From: Chloroflexia bacterium
Lineage (GTDB): Bacteria; Chloroflexota; Chloroflexia; Thermomicrobiales; UBA6265
NCBI GenBank assembly: GCA_013698285.1
Contig: JACCVE010000442.1
Coordinates: forward strand, 1 to 5,921
Direction: 5' to 3'
Length of the DNA stretch: 5,921 nt
Positions within the stretch are counted from its first letter, which is position 1. Each line of letters begins with the position of its first letter. Shown here piece after piece: positions 1 through 5,312 of this stretch. A program made the translations under genes and the position numbers. A model generated the notes under the pieces. That model ran no database searches. It had not been told where the DNA came from and worked only from the letters and a program-made list of their open reading frames with translations.

Positions 1-218
1 ATCAGGGCCGTAGGGTGCGTGATCCGATCGTCCGATCAACGTCTGGGCCAGTCGGGCGAGCCGGTGAACACGGGGCGTGCCTGGTCCTGATCCGGGCGCC
101 TGGTGGACGCCGACTCGCCCGCGGGCATCGCGGACCCGTGGACCGATTGGGGAAGAGATGCCACAATCCGGTGGACGTCGGCGACGCTGTCGACACGGGC
201 GCGCGGGGAGGAACGACG
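1..218. other. Left-edge region with no supported gene
   Basis: I see no convincing gene here. The frame of the downstream Yip1 gene stays open back to position 15, but the extra N-terminus would be rich in Arg and Gly, has no clear ribosome binding site and looks like translated GC-rich non-coding DNA. The only local structure noted is a direct repeat of TCCGATC at 23-29 and 31-37. A promoter for the Yip1 gene is expected here, but no convincing -35/-10 pair was found. Confidence 0.5.
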
Positions 219-740
219 ATGCAAGCGACGGGTGGGAACTCGCTGGTCCAGCGGATGATCGGCGCGGCACGACTCGACGTACCGACGTATGAGCAGATCG
301 AGCACGACGAGAAGGCCACGCCCCAGGCGGCGATCGTGGTGGTGCTGGTCGCGATCGCCTCTGGGATCGGGGGTGCCGGAGACGAGACGTCGGGCATCAT
401 CGCCGGTCTCCTCAGCGCCTTGATTGGCTGGGTCGTCATCGCCGCGCTCGTCTATTTCGTCGGAACGCGTCTCCTCGCCACAACCACGACATCCGCGACA
501 CTCGGAGAAGTGGCACGGACCGTTGGCTTCTCCTACACCGCGAACCTCTTGGCCATATTCGGGTTCATTCCCGTGATCGGCCCGATCATCGCATTGGTCG
601 CCGGTATCCTTGCCACGGTCGCGCTCTTCATCGCGGTCCGTCAGTCGCTCGATATCTCCACGGGTCGGGCGATTGCCGTCGCTCTGGTCGCGCTCCTGAT
701 CAGGATCATCATCGCGGCCATTCTCTTCGCAATCTTCTAA
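219..740 (+). CDS. Yip1-family integral membrane protein
   Basis: This 173-aa protein is very hydrophobic and resembles bacterial Yip1-domain proteins (PF04893), which are small polytopic inner-membrane proteins of unknown biochemical role. A short polar N-terminus (residues 1-34, with the acidic stretch EQIEHDEK before the first helix) is followed by likely membrane segments at about 36-52, 58-84, 108-124, 125-141 and 150-173. The segment FGFIPVIGPIIALV, followed by a helix ending in AVRQSLDISTGRA, is typical of the family's C-terminal half. The start is ATG at 219, preceded by GGGGAGGA at 205-212 with good spacing. The frame is open further upstream to 15, but that extension is implausible. 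It ends in TAA at 738-740 and no partner gene is evident. The family call rests on pattern recognition; the membrane topology is the firmer part. Confidence 0.82.
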   Translation: MQATGGNSLVQRMIGAARLDVPTYEQIEHDEKATPQAAIVVVLVAIASGIGGAGDETSGIIAGLLSALIGWVVIAALVYFVGTRLLATTTTSATLGEVARTVGFSYTANLLAIFGFIPVIGPIIALVAGILATVALFIAVRQSLDISTGRAIAVALVALLIRIIIAAILFAIF

Positions 741-808
741 GACGCCGCCGCATGGCTCGATGGCCCGATGAATTGAGCGCCCGATCTGCTCGCCGAATGC
801 ACTGTGGT

Positions 809-827
809 CTGTCCCTCGAGTGGACAG
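809..827 (+). repeat. Inverted repeat, stem-loop in methyltransferase leader
   Basis: CTGTCC at 809-814 pairs perfectly with GGACAG at 822-827 around the 7-nt loop CTCGAGT. It lies between the end of the Yip1 gene and the methyltransferase start. No T-run follows on either strand, so a classical intrinsic terminator is not supported. It may be an RNA hairpin in the leader or chance. Confidence 0.35.
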
Positions 828-856
828 GGGCGGGCTCTCCGCCATTGCGCCGCCCC
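827..856 (+). repeat. Second inverted repeat, GC-only 7-bp stem
   Basis: GGGGCGG at 827-833 is perfectly complementary to CCGCCCC at 850-856, with a 16-nt loop. It shares base 827 with the preceding hairpin, so the two stems abut. No U-tract follows. It sits about 57 bases before the preferred methyltransferase start and could attenuate, terminate weakly or stabilise the transcript; function is inferred only. Confidence 0.35.
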
Positions 857-912
857 TACGGGCAACACTCGTGACGCGCCGAGGCCAGATGGACTTAACG
901 TGGAGAGACCGC

Positions 913-1647
913 GTGTCCGAGAGAACCGAAAACCCAGCAGACGATCAGGCCAACATCCTCGCGGGGCAACGGGACTACTACCGCGCCCGGGCGCCCGAGT
1001 ACGACGAGTGGATCCTGCGCCGGGGCCGCTACGACCACGGGCCGGAGATGAACGCTCGCTGGTTCGAGGAAACCGAACAGGTACGCGATGCCCTGATTGG
1101 GCTCGACATCCGTGGCGATGTCCTGGAACTGGCGGCCGGGACCGGGCACTGGACAGAGACGCTGGCCCGGACCGCCGCCAGTGTCCTGGCCCTCGATGCC
1201 TCGCCCGAGACCCTGGCGGTGGCACGGGAGCGGCTGGGACGGGCGGGATTGGCCGAGAAGGTCCGCTTCGAGATCGCTGACCTCTTCGAATGGGTTCCGG
1301 ACCGGACCTACGACGCCGTGGTCTTCGGGTTCTGGCTTTCCCATGTCCCGGACGACCGGCTCCAGCACTTCCTGGCGACCGTCGCGGCATCGCTTCGGCC
1401 GGGCGGAAAGGTGTTCTGGGTCGATAGCTTGCGGCAGGATTCCGCGACCGCGCCCGACCAGCCATTGCCGGCCGAGGAGGAGGAGGTCATGACGCGCCGC
1501 CTCAACGATGGCCGTACCTTCCAGGTCATCAAGCGGTTCCGCTCGGGCGCGACCTACGAAGCCGCGTTCGCCCGGCAGGGCATCGACCTCACGGTGTCCG
1601 AGACGCCGGCGTACTTTCAGTACGCGACCGGTGTGCGGCGGGAGTGA
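913..1647 (+). CDS. Class I SAM-dependent methyltransferase
   Basis: This 244-aa soluble protein has the Rossmann-like SAM-binding core. Motif I is DVLELAAGTGHWTETLA at residues 69-85; the glycine-rich loop binds S-adenosylmethionine. The strand-2 acidic residue is D95 in VLALDAS, expected to contact the ribose hydroxyls. IADLFEW (121-127) and YDAVVFGFWLSHVPDDRL (133-150) form the motif II/III region, and LRPGGKVFWVDS (161-172) follows. The family is Methyltransf_11/25-like; the acceptor substrate cannot be read from the sequence. The GTG at 913 was chosen because GGAGAG (902-907) sits 5 bases upstream. An in-frame ATG at 889 is possible but would add a rare TTA codon and has a tight GAGG spacing. 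The GTG at 820 would run through two stem-loops and is unlikely. The gene faces the LLM gene at 1846 convergently. Confidence 0.9.
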   Translation: MSERTENPADDQANILAGQRDYYRARAPEYDEWILRRGRYDHGPEMNARWFEETEQVRDALIGLDIRGDVLELAAGTGHWTETLARTAASVLALDASPETLAVARERLGRAGLAEKVRFEIADLFEWVPDRTYDAVVFGFWLSHVPDDRLQHFLATVAASLRPGGKVFWVDSLRQDSATAPDQPLPAEEEEVMTRRLNDGRTFQVIKRFRSGATYEAAFARQGIDLTVSETPAYFQYATGVRRE

Positions 1648-1845
1648 CACGGTCGGAAACCGCCAGGTCATGGCCCGCCAGATCCGACGCCGCGAAAGCC
1701 GCCACGGAGCGGTGCGAGCCACGCCCCGCCCTCCCGATACACGCCAAGGTCGGAACGGACACCGTGTTTGCCCGGAGTACACGGCGAGCGGCGCCCGTGG
1801 CATGCCGCGTTGTGAGTGTCCTTGTCCCGACCCAGGCGATCGCGG
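1648..1845. other. Gap between convergent genes, no gene seen
   Basis: This 198-bp spacer lies between the methyltransferase (+) and the LLM oxidoreductase (-). Frames are open on both strands, but their products are Arg-, Ala- and Pro-rich and show no motif. The best symmetry is CCGTGT (1762-1767) against ACACGG (1779-1784), a 6-bp stem with an 11-nt loop. Without a T-tract it is only a weak candidate for a terminator serving both genes. Confidence 0.45.
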
Positions 1846-2787
1846 TCACGTACCCGCCAGCAACGACATCACGGGGCGGAACCCGGTCAGGGCCGGTTCC
1901 GTCACCGAAATGTAACTGATGCCGTAGCGGTCGCGACGCTCACGCAGGGTGCCGGCCATCTCCTCGGCGGTGCCGAGCAGGAAGTGGGGACTCTCCAGGG
2001 TCTCGACGGTGGTCAGGCCGAACTCCTCACCGAGGCGGGTGGCCTCGCGGTCCCGGTCGGCGGTCGGGATGACCCGGATCACGACGATATTGAGTTCCAG
2101 GGCCTCGAAGCGATCCCCGGCCGCCTCGTGGATCCAATCGCGCTTGCGGTCGGCGGCGGCGGCGGTCATGTCCTGGCGGTCCTGGCTGCCGTCCGGGGTG
2201 GCGCGGGGGTTGAAGGCGACGATGTCGGCCTGGCGGGCGGCGGTGGCGAGGACCTTCGGGCCGCCGCCGCCGACGAGGATCGGGGGGCCATCCGGCGTGG
2301 CCGGGCGGGGAGTCAGGGTCAGCCCGGAGAGGGTCGAGAAGCGGCCGGCGTGGGTGACCTCGGATTCGGTCCAGAGGCGGCGGATCACGTCGATCGTCTC
2401 GGAGAGGCGACTGATCCGGACCCCGGCCGCGTCGAAGGGGATGCCGGTCTGCTCGTATTCGGACCGCATCCAGCCCGCGCCGAGGCCCAGTTCGAAGCGG
2501 CCGCCGGAGAGGAGGTCGAGGGTCGCCGCCTCCTTCGCCAGGAGGGCGGGGTGGCGGAAGTCGGTATCGATGACGAAGGTGCCCACGCGAAGGCGCTCGG
2601 TGACGGCGGCGGCGACCGCCAGGGCCGAGAAGACGCCGTAGCCGCTCGGGAAATGGTCGGCCAGTTGTAGGGTGTCGTAGCCCAGGACTTCCGCCCGGCG
2701 GGCCTTCTCGACCCATTCCGGCCCGGAGTCCGAGGCGCGGACCTGGATGCCGAACCGGAAGGGGCGCCGCGTCGTCGCGTCGGTCAT
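1846..2787 (-). CDS. LLM class F420-dependent oxidoreductase (MSMEG_2516-like)
   Basis: This 313-aa protein has the length and fold signature of the luciferase-like monooxygenase superfamily (PF00296), a TIM-barrel family that binds F420 or FMN. The N-terminal RPFRFGIQV strand (8-16), LADHF (42-46), GGRFELGLGAGW (95-106), PILVGGGGPKVL (169-180) and the C-terminal SPHFLLGTAEEMAGTLRERR (266-285) followed by YGISYISV match the TIGR03621 (MSMEG_2516) group as I recall it. Members are predicted to use reduced or oxidised deazaflavin F420 in hydride transfer; the substrate is unknown. The ATG at 2787 has a perfect AGGAGG (2802-2797) nine bases upstream. The gene lies 105 bp downstream of the DUF983 gene on the same strand, so co-transcription is possible but not required. 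F420 rather than FMN use is inferred from family membership. Confidence 0.93.
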   Translation of the reverse strand: MTDATTRRPFRFGIQVRASDSGPEWVEKARRAEVLGYDTLQLADHFPSGYGVFSALAVAAAVTERLRVGTFVIDTDFRHPALLAKEAATLDLLSGGRFELGLGAGWMRSEYEQTGIPFDAAGVRISRLSETIDVIRRLWTESEVTHAGRFSTLSGLTLTPRPATPDGPPILVGGGGPKVLATAARQADIVAFNPRATPDGSQDRQDMTAAAADRKRDWIHEAAGDRFEALELNIVVIRVIPTADRDREATRLGEEFGLTTVETLESPHFLLGTAEEMAGTLRERRDRYGISYISVTEPALTGFRPVMSLLAGT

Positions 2788-2796
2788 CGTGGTGAT

Positions 2797-2802
2797 CCTC
2801 CT
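2797..2802 (-). promoter_or_regulatory. Strong Shine-Dalgarno of the first LLM gene
   Basis: Read on the minus strand this is AGGAGG, nine bases before the ATG at 2787-2785. It fixes the start of the MSMEG_2516-like oxidoreductase and suggests efficient translation independent of the upstream DUF983 gene. Confidence 0.85.
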
Positions 2803-2892
2803 GTTCGATTCATCGGTCGCCGCATGGACCGTCGGTGCGGGCGATCGGGACGGGTTCGGGAACGGCGGGAGACCGGCTCCACCTTCTCCACA

Positions 2893-3333
2893 TCAGCCTG
2901 ACAGGTGACGTTCGGGCCGGTGGACCATCAAGTCGATCGCCATCCACAGGGACCGGGCGTAGGGGTAGCCGAGCAATGGTAGACCGACGGCGACCACGAC
3001 CGCGATGACCTGGAGCGACAGGGTCGAGAGGTCGGTCCGGATCAACAGGGCGAGCACGAAGGCGAACCCGGCGAACTCGGCCCCGATCAGGTTCACGGCG
3101 TACGCTCCGAGGAAATAGCCTTCCTCCCGCTCGAACGGGACACCGCACCGTGGACACCGCTCCTTCAGGGTCCAGAAGCTGGAGAAGATGCCCGGCGACC
3201 CACAGTAGGGGCAACTCCGACCGAACGCCCGTGCCACGAGCACCATGAGCCGGAAGGCCGCGGCCGCGGGCAGGTCCCACAGGTCGACCCGAGCCGACCT
3301 GATCCAGTCATCTCGGGACCGGTCGTACCCCAC
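2893..3333 (-). CDS. DUF983 family zinc-ribbon membrane protein
   Basis: This 146-aa protein matches the DUF983 (PF06170) plan. A cytoplasmic N-terminus is followed by two cysteine pairs, CPYC (C41, C44) and CPRC (C60, C63), which probably form a zinc ribbon. Then comes GVPFEREEGYF and two membrane helices at about 76-98 and 106-124, ending with RSLWMAIDLMVHRP. The family's function is unknown, and the gene is usually single and chromosomal. The GTG at 3333-3331 is the only start available: the frame closes at a TGA at 3387-3385. AGGGGG (3350-3345) lies upstream with a rather long 11-base spacing. The gene is divergent from the LLM gene at 3493 and sits upstream of the LLM gene at 2787. Stop is TGA at 2895-2893. 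Confidence 0.87.
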   Translation of the reverse strand: MGYDRSRDDWIRSARVDLWDLPAAAAFRLMVLVARAFGRSCPYCGSPGIFSSFWTLKERCPRCGVPFEREEGYFLGAYAVNLIGAEFAGFAFVLALLIRTDLSTLSLQVIAVVVAVGLPLLGYPYARSLWMAIDLMVHRPERHLSG

Positions 3334-3393
3334 CCGCCCACGTTCCCCCTCGCTCGCCTGGCCAGTCCGGACCCGGTGTCCACGTCACGGGGG

Positions 3394-3403
3394 TAGTCTA
3401 GAC
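3394..3403. promoter_or_regulatory. Palindrome and possible overlapping -10 boxes in divergent region
   Basis: The 159-bp region between DUF983 (-) and the second LLM gene (+) contains the 8-bp palindrome GTCTAGAC at 3396-3403. It overlaps TAGTCT (3394-3399, +) and TAGACT (3400-3395, -), both of which fit the TAnnnT pattern of a -10 box. No good -35 hexamer is found at 16-18 bp on either side. The palindrome may be an operator shared by the two genes; this is inference from position and symmetry. Confidence 0.27.
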
Positions 3404-3442
3404 GCCCAGACCGGAAACGCGGATGATGGTGCCCTGCCGGGT

Positions 3443-3459
3443 AGCCCCCATCCGGGGCT
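3443..3459 (+). repeat. Small stem-loop in leader of second LLM gene
   Basis: AGCCCC at 3443-3448 pairs perfectly with GGGGCT at 3454-3459 around the 5-nt loop CATCC. It ends 33 bases before the GTG start and 21 bases before the ribosome binding site. No T-run follows, so it is not an intrinsic terminator. It could be a leader hairpin or chance in GC-rich DNA. Confidence 0.3.
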
Positions 3460-3492
3460 CCACCTATCCCCGGCGCTCGCGGGAGGAAAACC

Positions 3493-4368
3493 GTGTCCGC
3501 ACCGACCGTCGCCCCGCCCCGGATCGGGATCGTGCGCAACCAGAATATGGACTGGGAGACGCTGTCGCGCCACGTCCGCACCTTCGAGGCATGGGGGGTG
3601 GAGAGCATCTGGCTCTGCGATCACCTTCAACGGCCGAGCCGGCCGGATGACCCGTGCCTGGAGGGGTGGACCTCGCTGGCCGCCCTGGCCGCCCTGACGA
3701 CGCGGGTCCGGCTCGGACTCCTGGTGACGAGCAACACGTTCCGGCCCCCGGCCCTGGTCGCCAAGCAGGCGATCACGGTCGACCAGGTCAGCGGCGGCAG
3801 GCTGGAGGTCGGCCTGGGGACGGGCTGGTTCGAGCCGGAGCACCGCCGGTTCGGGATCCCCTTCCCGGGACGCGGCGAGCTGGTCGACCGGTTCGAGGAA
3901 GCCGTCCAGATCATCGACCAGGCCCTGCGGCAGGACCGCGTCAGCTTTGCCGGCACGCGGTACCAGATCGAGGACGCCCCCTTCCTCCCCCGGACCGTCC
4001 AGCGCCCCCGGCCGCCCCTGACCCTCGGCGCCCACGGGCCGCGGATGCTGAAGATCGCGGCCCGCTACGCCGACCGGTGGAACTCCTACGGCACGGTCGA
4101 GGAAATCGCCGCCCGCAACGCGGCGTTGGACGAGGCCTGCATCACGGTCGGCCGGGACCCGGCGACGATCGTGCGCTCCCTCTACGGCTGGACGATCCCG
4201 CTGGGGGTGGACCCGTGGGAATCGGTCGATGCGTTCCAGGACGTGGTCGGCCGCTATGGCGCGGTCGGGATCGGGGAGTTCCTGATGGAGGCGCCCCGGG
4301 ACGACCAGTTCCCGCTCGCCGAGCGGATCGTGGCCGACCTCGGCGCGCGGGACCGTTCGAGTGGCTGA
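3493..4368 (+). CDS. LLM class F420-dependent oxidoreductase (Rv1855c-like)
   Basis: This 291-aa protein is a second luciferase-like monooxygenase superfamily member, from a different branch than the one at 1846-2787. Key segments are PRIGIVRNQNMDW (9-21), IWLCDHL (39-45), PCLEGWTSLAALAALTTRVR (54-73), LVTSNTFRPPALVAKQ (77-92), GGRLEVGLGTGWFEPEHRRF (101-120), PPLTLGAHGPRML (174-186) and ARYADRWN (190-197). The pattern LEGWTSLAALA, NTFRPPALVAK, GTGWFEPEHR closely recalls the mycobacterial Rv1855c family (TIGR03560). The likely cofactor is F420 or FMN and the substrate is unknown. The GTG at 3493 has GGGAGGA (3481-3487) just upstream. The last codons overlap the earliest possible start (GTG 4361) of the next frame, but a start at 4457 is preferred for that gene. 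Assignment to the superfamily is secure; the subfamily is recalled, not computed. Confidence 0.93.
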   Translation: MSAPTVAPPRIGIVRNQNMDWETLSRHVRTFEAWGVESIWLCDHLQRPSRPDDPCLEGWTSLAALAALTTRVRLGLLVTSNTFRPPALVAKQAITVDQVSGGRLEVGLGTGWFEPEHRRFGIPFPGRGELVDRFEEAVQIIDQALRQDRVSFAGTRYQIEDAPFLPRTVQRPRPPLTLGAHGPRMLKIAARYADRWNSYGTVEEIAARNAALDEACITVGRDPATIVRSLYGWTIPLGVDPWESVDAFQDVVGRYGAVGIGEFLMEAPRDDQFPLAERIVADLGARDRSSG

Positions 4369-4427
4369 ACGGGCCGAGCCGGGCCGACGGGGGGCAGGGC
4401 GAGACGAGGGAAAGGTCGCCGGCGATC

Positions 4428-4446
4428 GGGCGGGTCGGGGGCCGGG
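4428..4446 (+). promoter_or_regulatory. G-quadruplex motif overlapping a ribosome binding site
   Basis: Four G-tracts (4428-4430, 4432-4434, 4437-4441, 4444-4446) are separated by loops of 1, 2 and 2 bases, the canonical tight G-quadruplex pattern, on the coding (mRNA) strand. The last tract is the first half of GGGAGG at 4444-4449, the Shine-Dalgarno of the 117-aa gene starting at 4457. More G-tracts lie upstream (4381-4383, 4389-4394, 4397-4399, 4408-4410). Folding in RNA would be expected to hide the ribosome binding site; biological use is not shown. Confidence 0.4.
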
Positions 4447-4456
4447 AGGTCTTGAG

Positions 4457-4810
4457 ATGGGACGGAGCGAACGCATGTCGGCCGATGACGAGCGCGACGA
4501 CGAACTCGCGGGGGCGGAGGCGACCACGGGTTCCCAGGGTCACGCGGGGGCGGCCGGGCTTGTGGACCTGCTCGATATGGTCTGGCCGGAGACCGGGTTG
4601 GAAACATCCGCGCGCGTGACGGTCCGGCCCCGCGACGGGCTGACCGAGGACGACCTGGTCCAGCTCCGGCTCGATTTTCTCACCCTGGACCTGACGCCGA
4701 TGGAGTTCATCCAGTTGGCCGCCTTCCTCCGCCTGTGCGTGGATGGCTTGCTCGACCAGCACCCCGCCTTGCAGCGGGCAGTGGTCAGGGCATTCGACAT
4801 CCGCGATTGA
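4457..4810 (+). CDS. Uncharacterised 117-aa acidic protein
   Basis: I do not recognise this protein. The N-terminal 34 residues are polar and probably disordered (ADDERDDELAGAEATTGSQG). The remainder looks folded: AGLVDLLDMVW (33-43), a possible short strand SARVTVRPRDG (51-61), then helical LTEDDLVQLRLDFLTLDLTP (62-81) and PMEFIQLAAFLRLCVDGLLD (81-100), ending QRAVVRAFDIRD. There is one cysteine, no signal peptide and no metal motif. The start ATG at 4457 has GGGAGG 7 bases upstream. ATG at 4475 is also plausible, with GGAG at 4464-4467. An in-frame GTG at 4361 overlapping the LLM gene would add an Arg- and Gly-rich stretch unlike a real N-terminus. It follows the LLM gene by 88 bases on the same strand, so co-transcription is plausible. 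Amphipathic helices suggest it works as a small soluble or oligomeric protein; that is inference. Confidence 0.68.
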   Translation: MGRSERMSADDERDDELAGAEATTGSQGHAGAAGLVDLLDMVWPETGLETSARVTVRPRDGLTEDDLVQLRLDFLTLDLTPMEFIQLAAFLRLCVDGLLDQHPALQRAVVRAFDIRD

Positions 4811-4860
4811 CCCCGACGACGGGGCATCGCCCCCGACGGCGTGACTCGTGACTCGTGACC
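4811..4860 (+). repeat. Short repeats after the 117-aa gene
   Basis: CCCCGACG occurs at 4811-4818 and again at 4831-4838, flanking a small hairpin GGGGC-ATC-GCCCC (4821-4833). This is followed by a tandem repeat of the 7-mer GTGACTC (4841-4847, 4848-4854, then a partial copy GTGAC at 4855-4859). No T-run follows the hairpin, so termination is uncertain. The repeats are short and could be slippage products. Confidence 0.35.
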
Positions 4861-4938
4861 TACGTATACCGAGTTCCCGACGCGTCCTGAAAATACGTAA
4901 CTTTGCGGATTCCCAACCGGGTGCGGCAGACCTACTCT
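4841..4938 (+). promoter_or_regulatory. AT-richer promoter island with two TACGTA palindromes
   Basis: This stretch is visibly richer in A and T than its surroundings. TACGTA occurs at 4861-4866 and 4894-4899, start to start 33 bp, about three helical turns. Three sigma70-like pairs can be drawn: GTGACT (4841-4846) with TATACC (4865-4870), spacer 18; TTCCCG (4874-4879) with TAACTT (4898-4903), spacer 18; and TTCCCA (4910-4915) with TACTCT (4933-4938), spacer 17. The first two -10 candidates overlap the palindromes. The third would start transcription about 45 bases before the 85-aa gene. The promoter call is inference; the motifs are seen directly. Confidence 0.42.
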
Positions 4939-4988
4939 GGTGTCAGATGACATCTCCGACGGGCACCGAGAGGCGAGGGAGCACCCAC

Positions 4989-5246
4989 ATGGACGACATG
5001 GTGATCGACGATTTCCGGCAACGGATCGCCGCGTACCCGCTCGACGCACGGCAGACGACGGAGCGGATGGCCCAGTACCTGGTCGAGCACCGGCCCGGAC
5101 AGTCCGGCGTGCCGGCGGTGCGGTATCCCTTCGGGCTGATGGCCCCGATCGTTTCCCGGCTGCGGGAGATGGGCGCCGACGGCGAACTCGTCGTGGTCGA
5201 TATCGACAATGACCGCGTCATCGTCCGCTGGCCGCTCGACGACTAG
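4989..5246 (+). CDS. Uncharacterised 85-aa small protein
   Basis: I do not recognise this small soluble protein. Residues 4-33 look helical (VIDDFRQRIAAY, then ARQTTERMAQYLVEH), followed by a Gly/Pro linker (RPGQSGVPAVRYPFG, 35-49), a second helix MAPIVSRLREMG (51-62) and two probable strands, GELVVVDIDN (65-74) and RVIVRWPLDD (76-85). There are no cysteines, no signal peptide and no membrane segment. The ATG at 4989 was chosen because GAGGGAG (4975-4981) sits 7 bases upstream. In-frame starts at 4848 (GTG) and 4947 (ATG) would translate the promoter-like island. It has its own likely promoter and converges on the SDR gene, with 66 bases between stops. The regular alternation of helix and strand and the biased codon third positions support a real gene. 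Confidence 0.75.
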   Translation: MDDMVIDDFRQRIAAYPLDARQTTERMAQYLVEHRPGQSGVPAVRYPFGLMAPIVSRLREMGADGELVVVDIDNDRVIVRWPLDD

Positions 5247-5255
5247 CGGCCCCGC

Positions 5256-5273
5256 CGGCCCGGTGCTGGGCCG
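5256..5273. terminator. Weak stem-loop between convergent genes
   Basis: CGGCCC (5256-5261) pairs with GGGCCG (5268-5273) around the 6-nt loop GGTGCT, just after the stop of the 85-aa gene and before the SDR stop. A second, weaker pair CCGGT/ACCGG lies at 5284-5302. There is no T-run on either strand, so it does not meet the intrinsic-terminator pattern. Position between two convergent stops is the only argument for termination in both directions. Confidence 0.28.
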
Positions 5274-5312
5274 AGGTCACGATCCGGTGGGGAACGGACC
5301 GGCGTCACCGGC

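Noticed and set aside
15..218. N-terminal extension of the Yip1-family gene
   Set aside because: No SD at the early start and Arg/Gly-rich unlike the family; ATG at 219 has a strong SD.
820..912. Extended methyltransferase start at GTG 820
   Set aside because: It would translate across two stem-loops, with no SD and a rare TTA codon; GTG 913 has GGAGAG upstream.
1762..1784. CCGTGT/ACACGG hairpin as an intrinsic terminator
   Set aside because: Only 6 bp with an 11-nt loop and no T-run on either strand; not enough to call.
2143..2170. GGC trinucleotide repeat-like stretch
   Set aside because: It encodes the Ala run TAAAADRKR inside the first LLM protein; ordinary coding sequence in GC-rich DNA.
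1816..2670. Long + strand open frame opposite the first LLM gene
   Set aside because: Gly/Ala/Asp-rich translation with no motif; the minus-strand frame encodes a clear LLM protein with an AGGAGG SD, so this is an antisense shadow.
3385..4527. 380-aa minus-strand open frame opposite the second LLM gene
   Set aside because: Pro/Arg/Asp-rich, no domain or SD; it arises from the GC bias of the real + strand LLM gene.
3654..4619. 321-aa + strand frame shifted relative to the second LLM gene
   Set aside because: Low-complexity Gly/Arg/Pro translation overlapping a well-supported gene; frame shadow.
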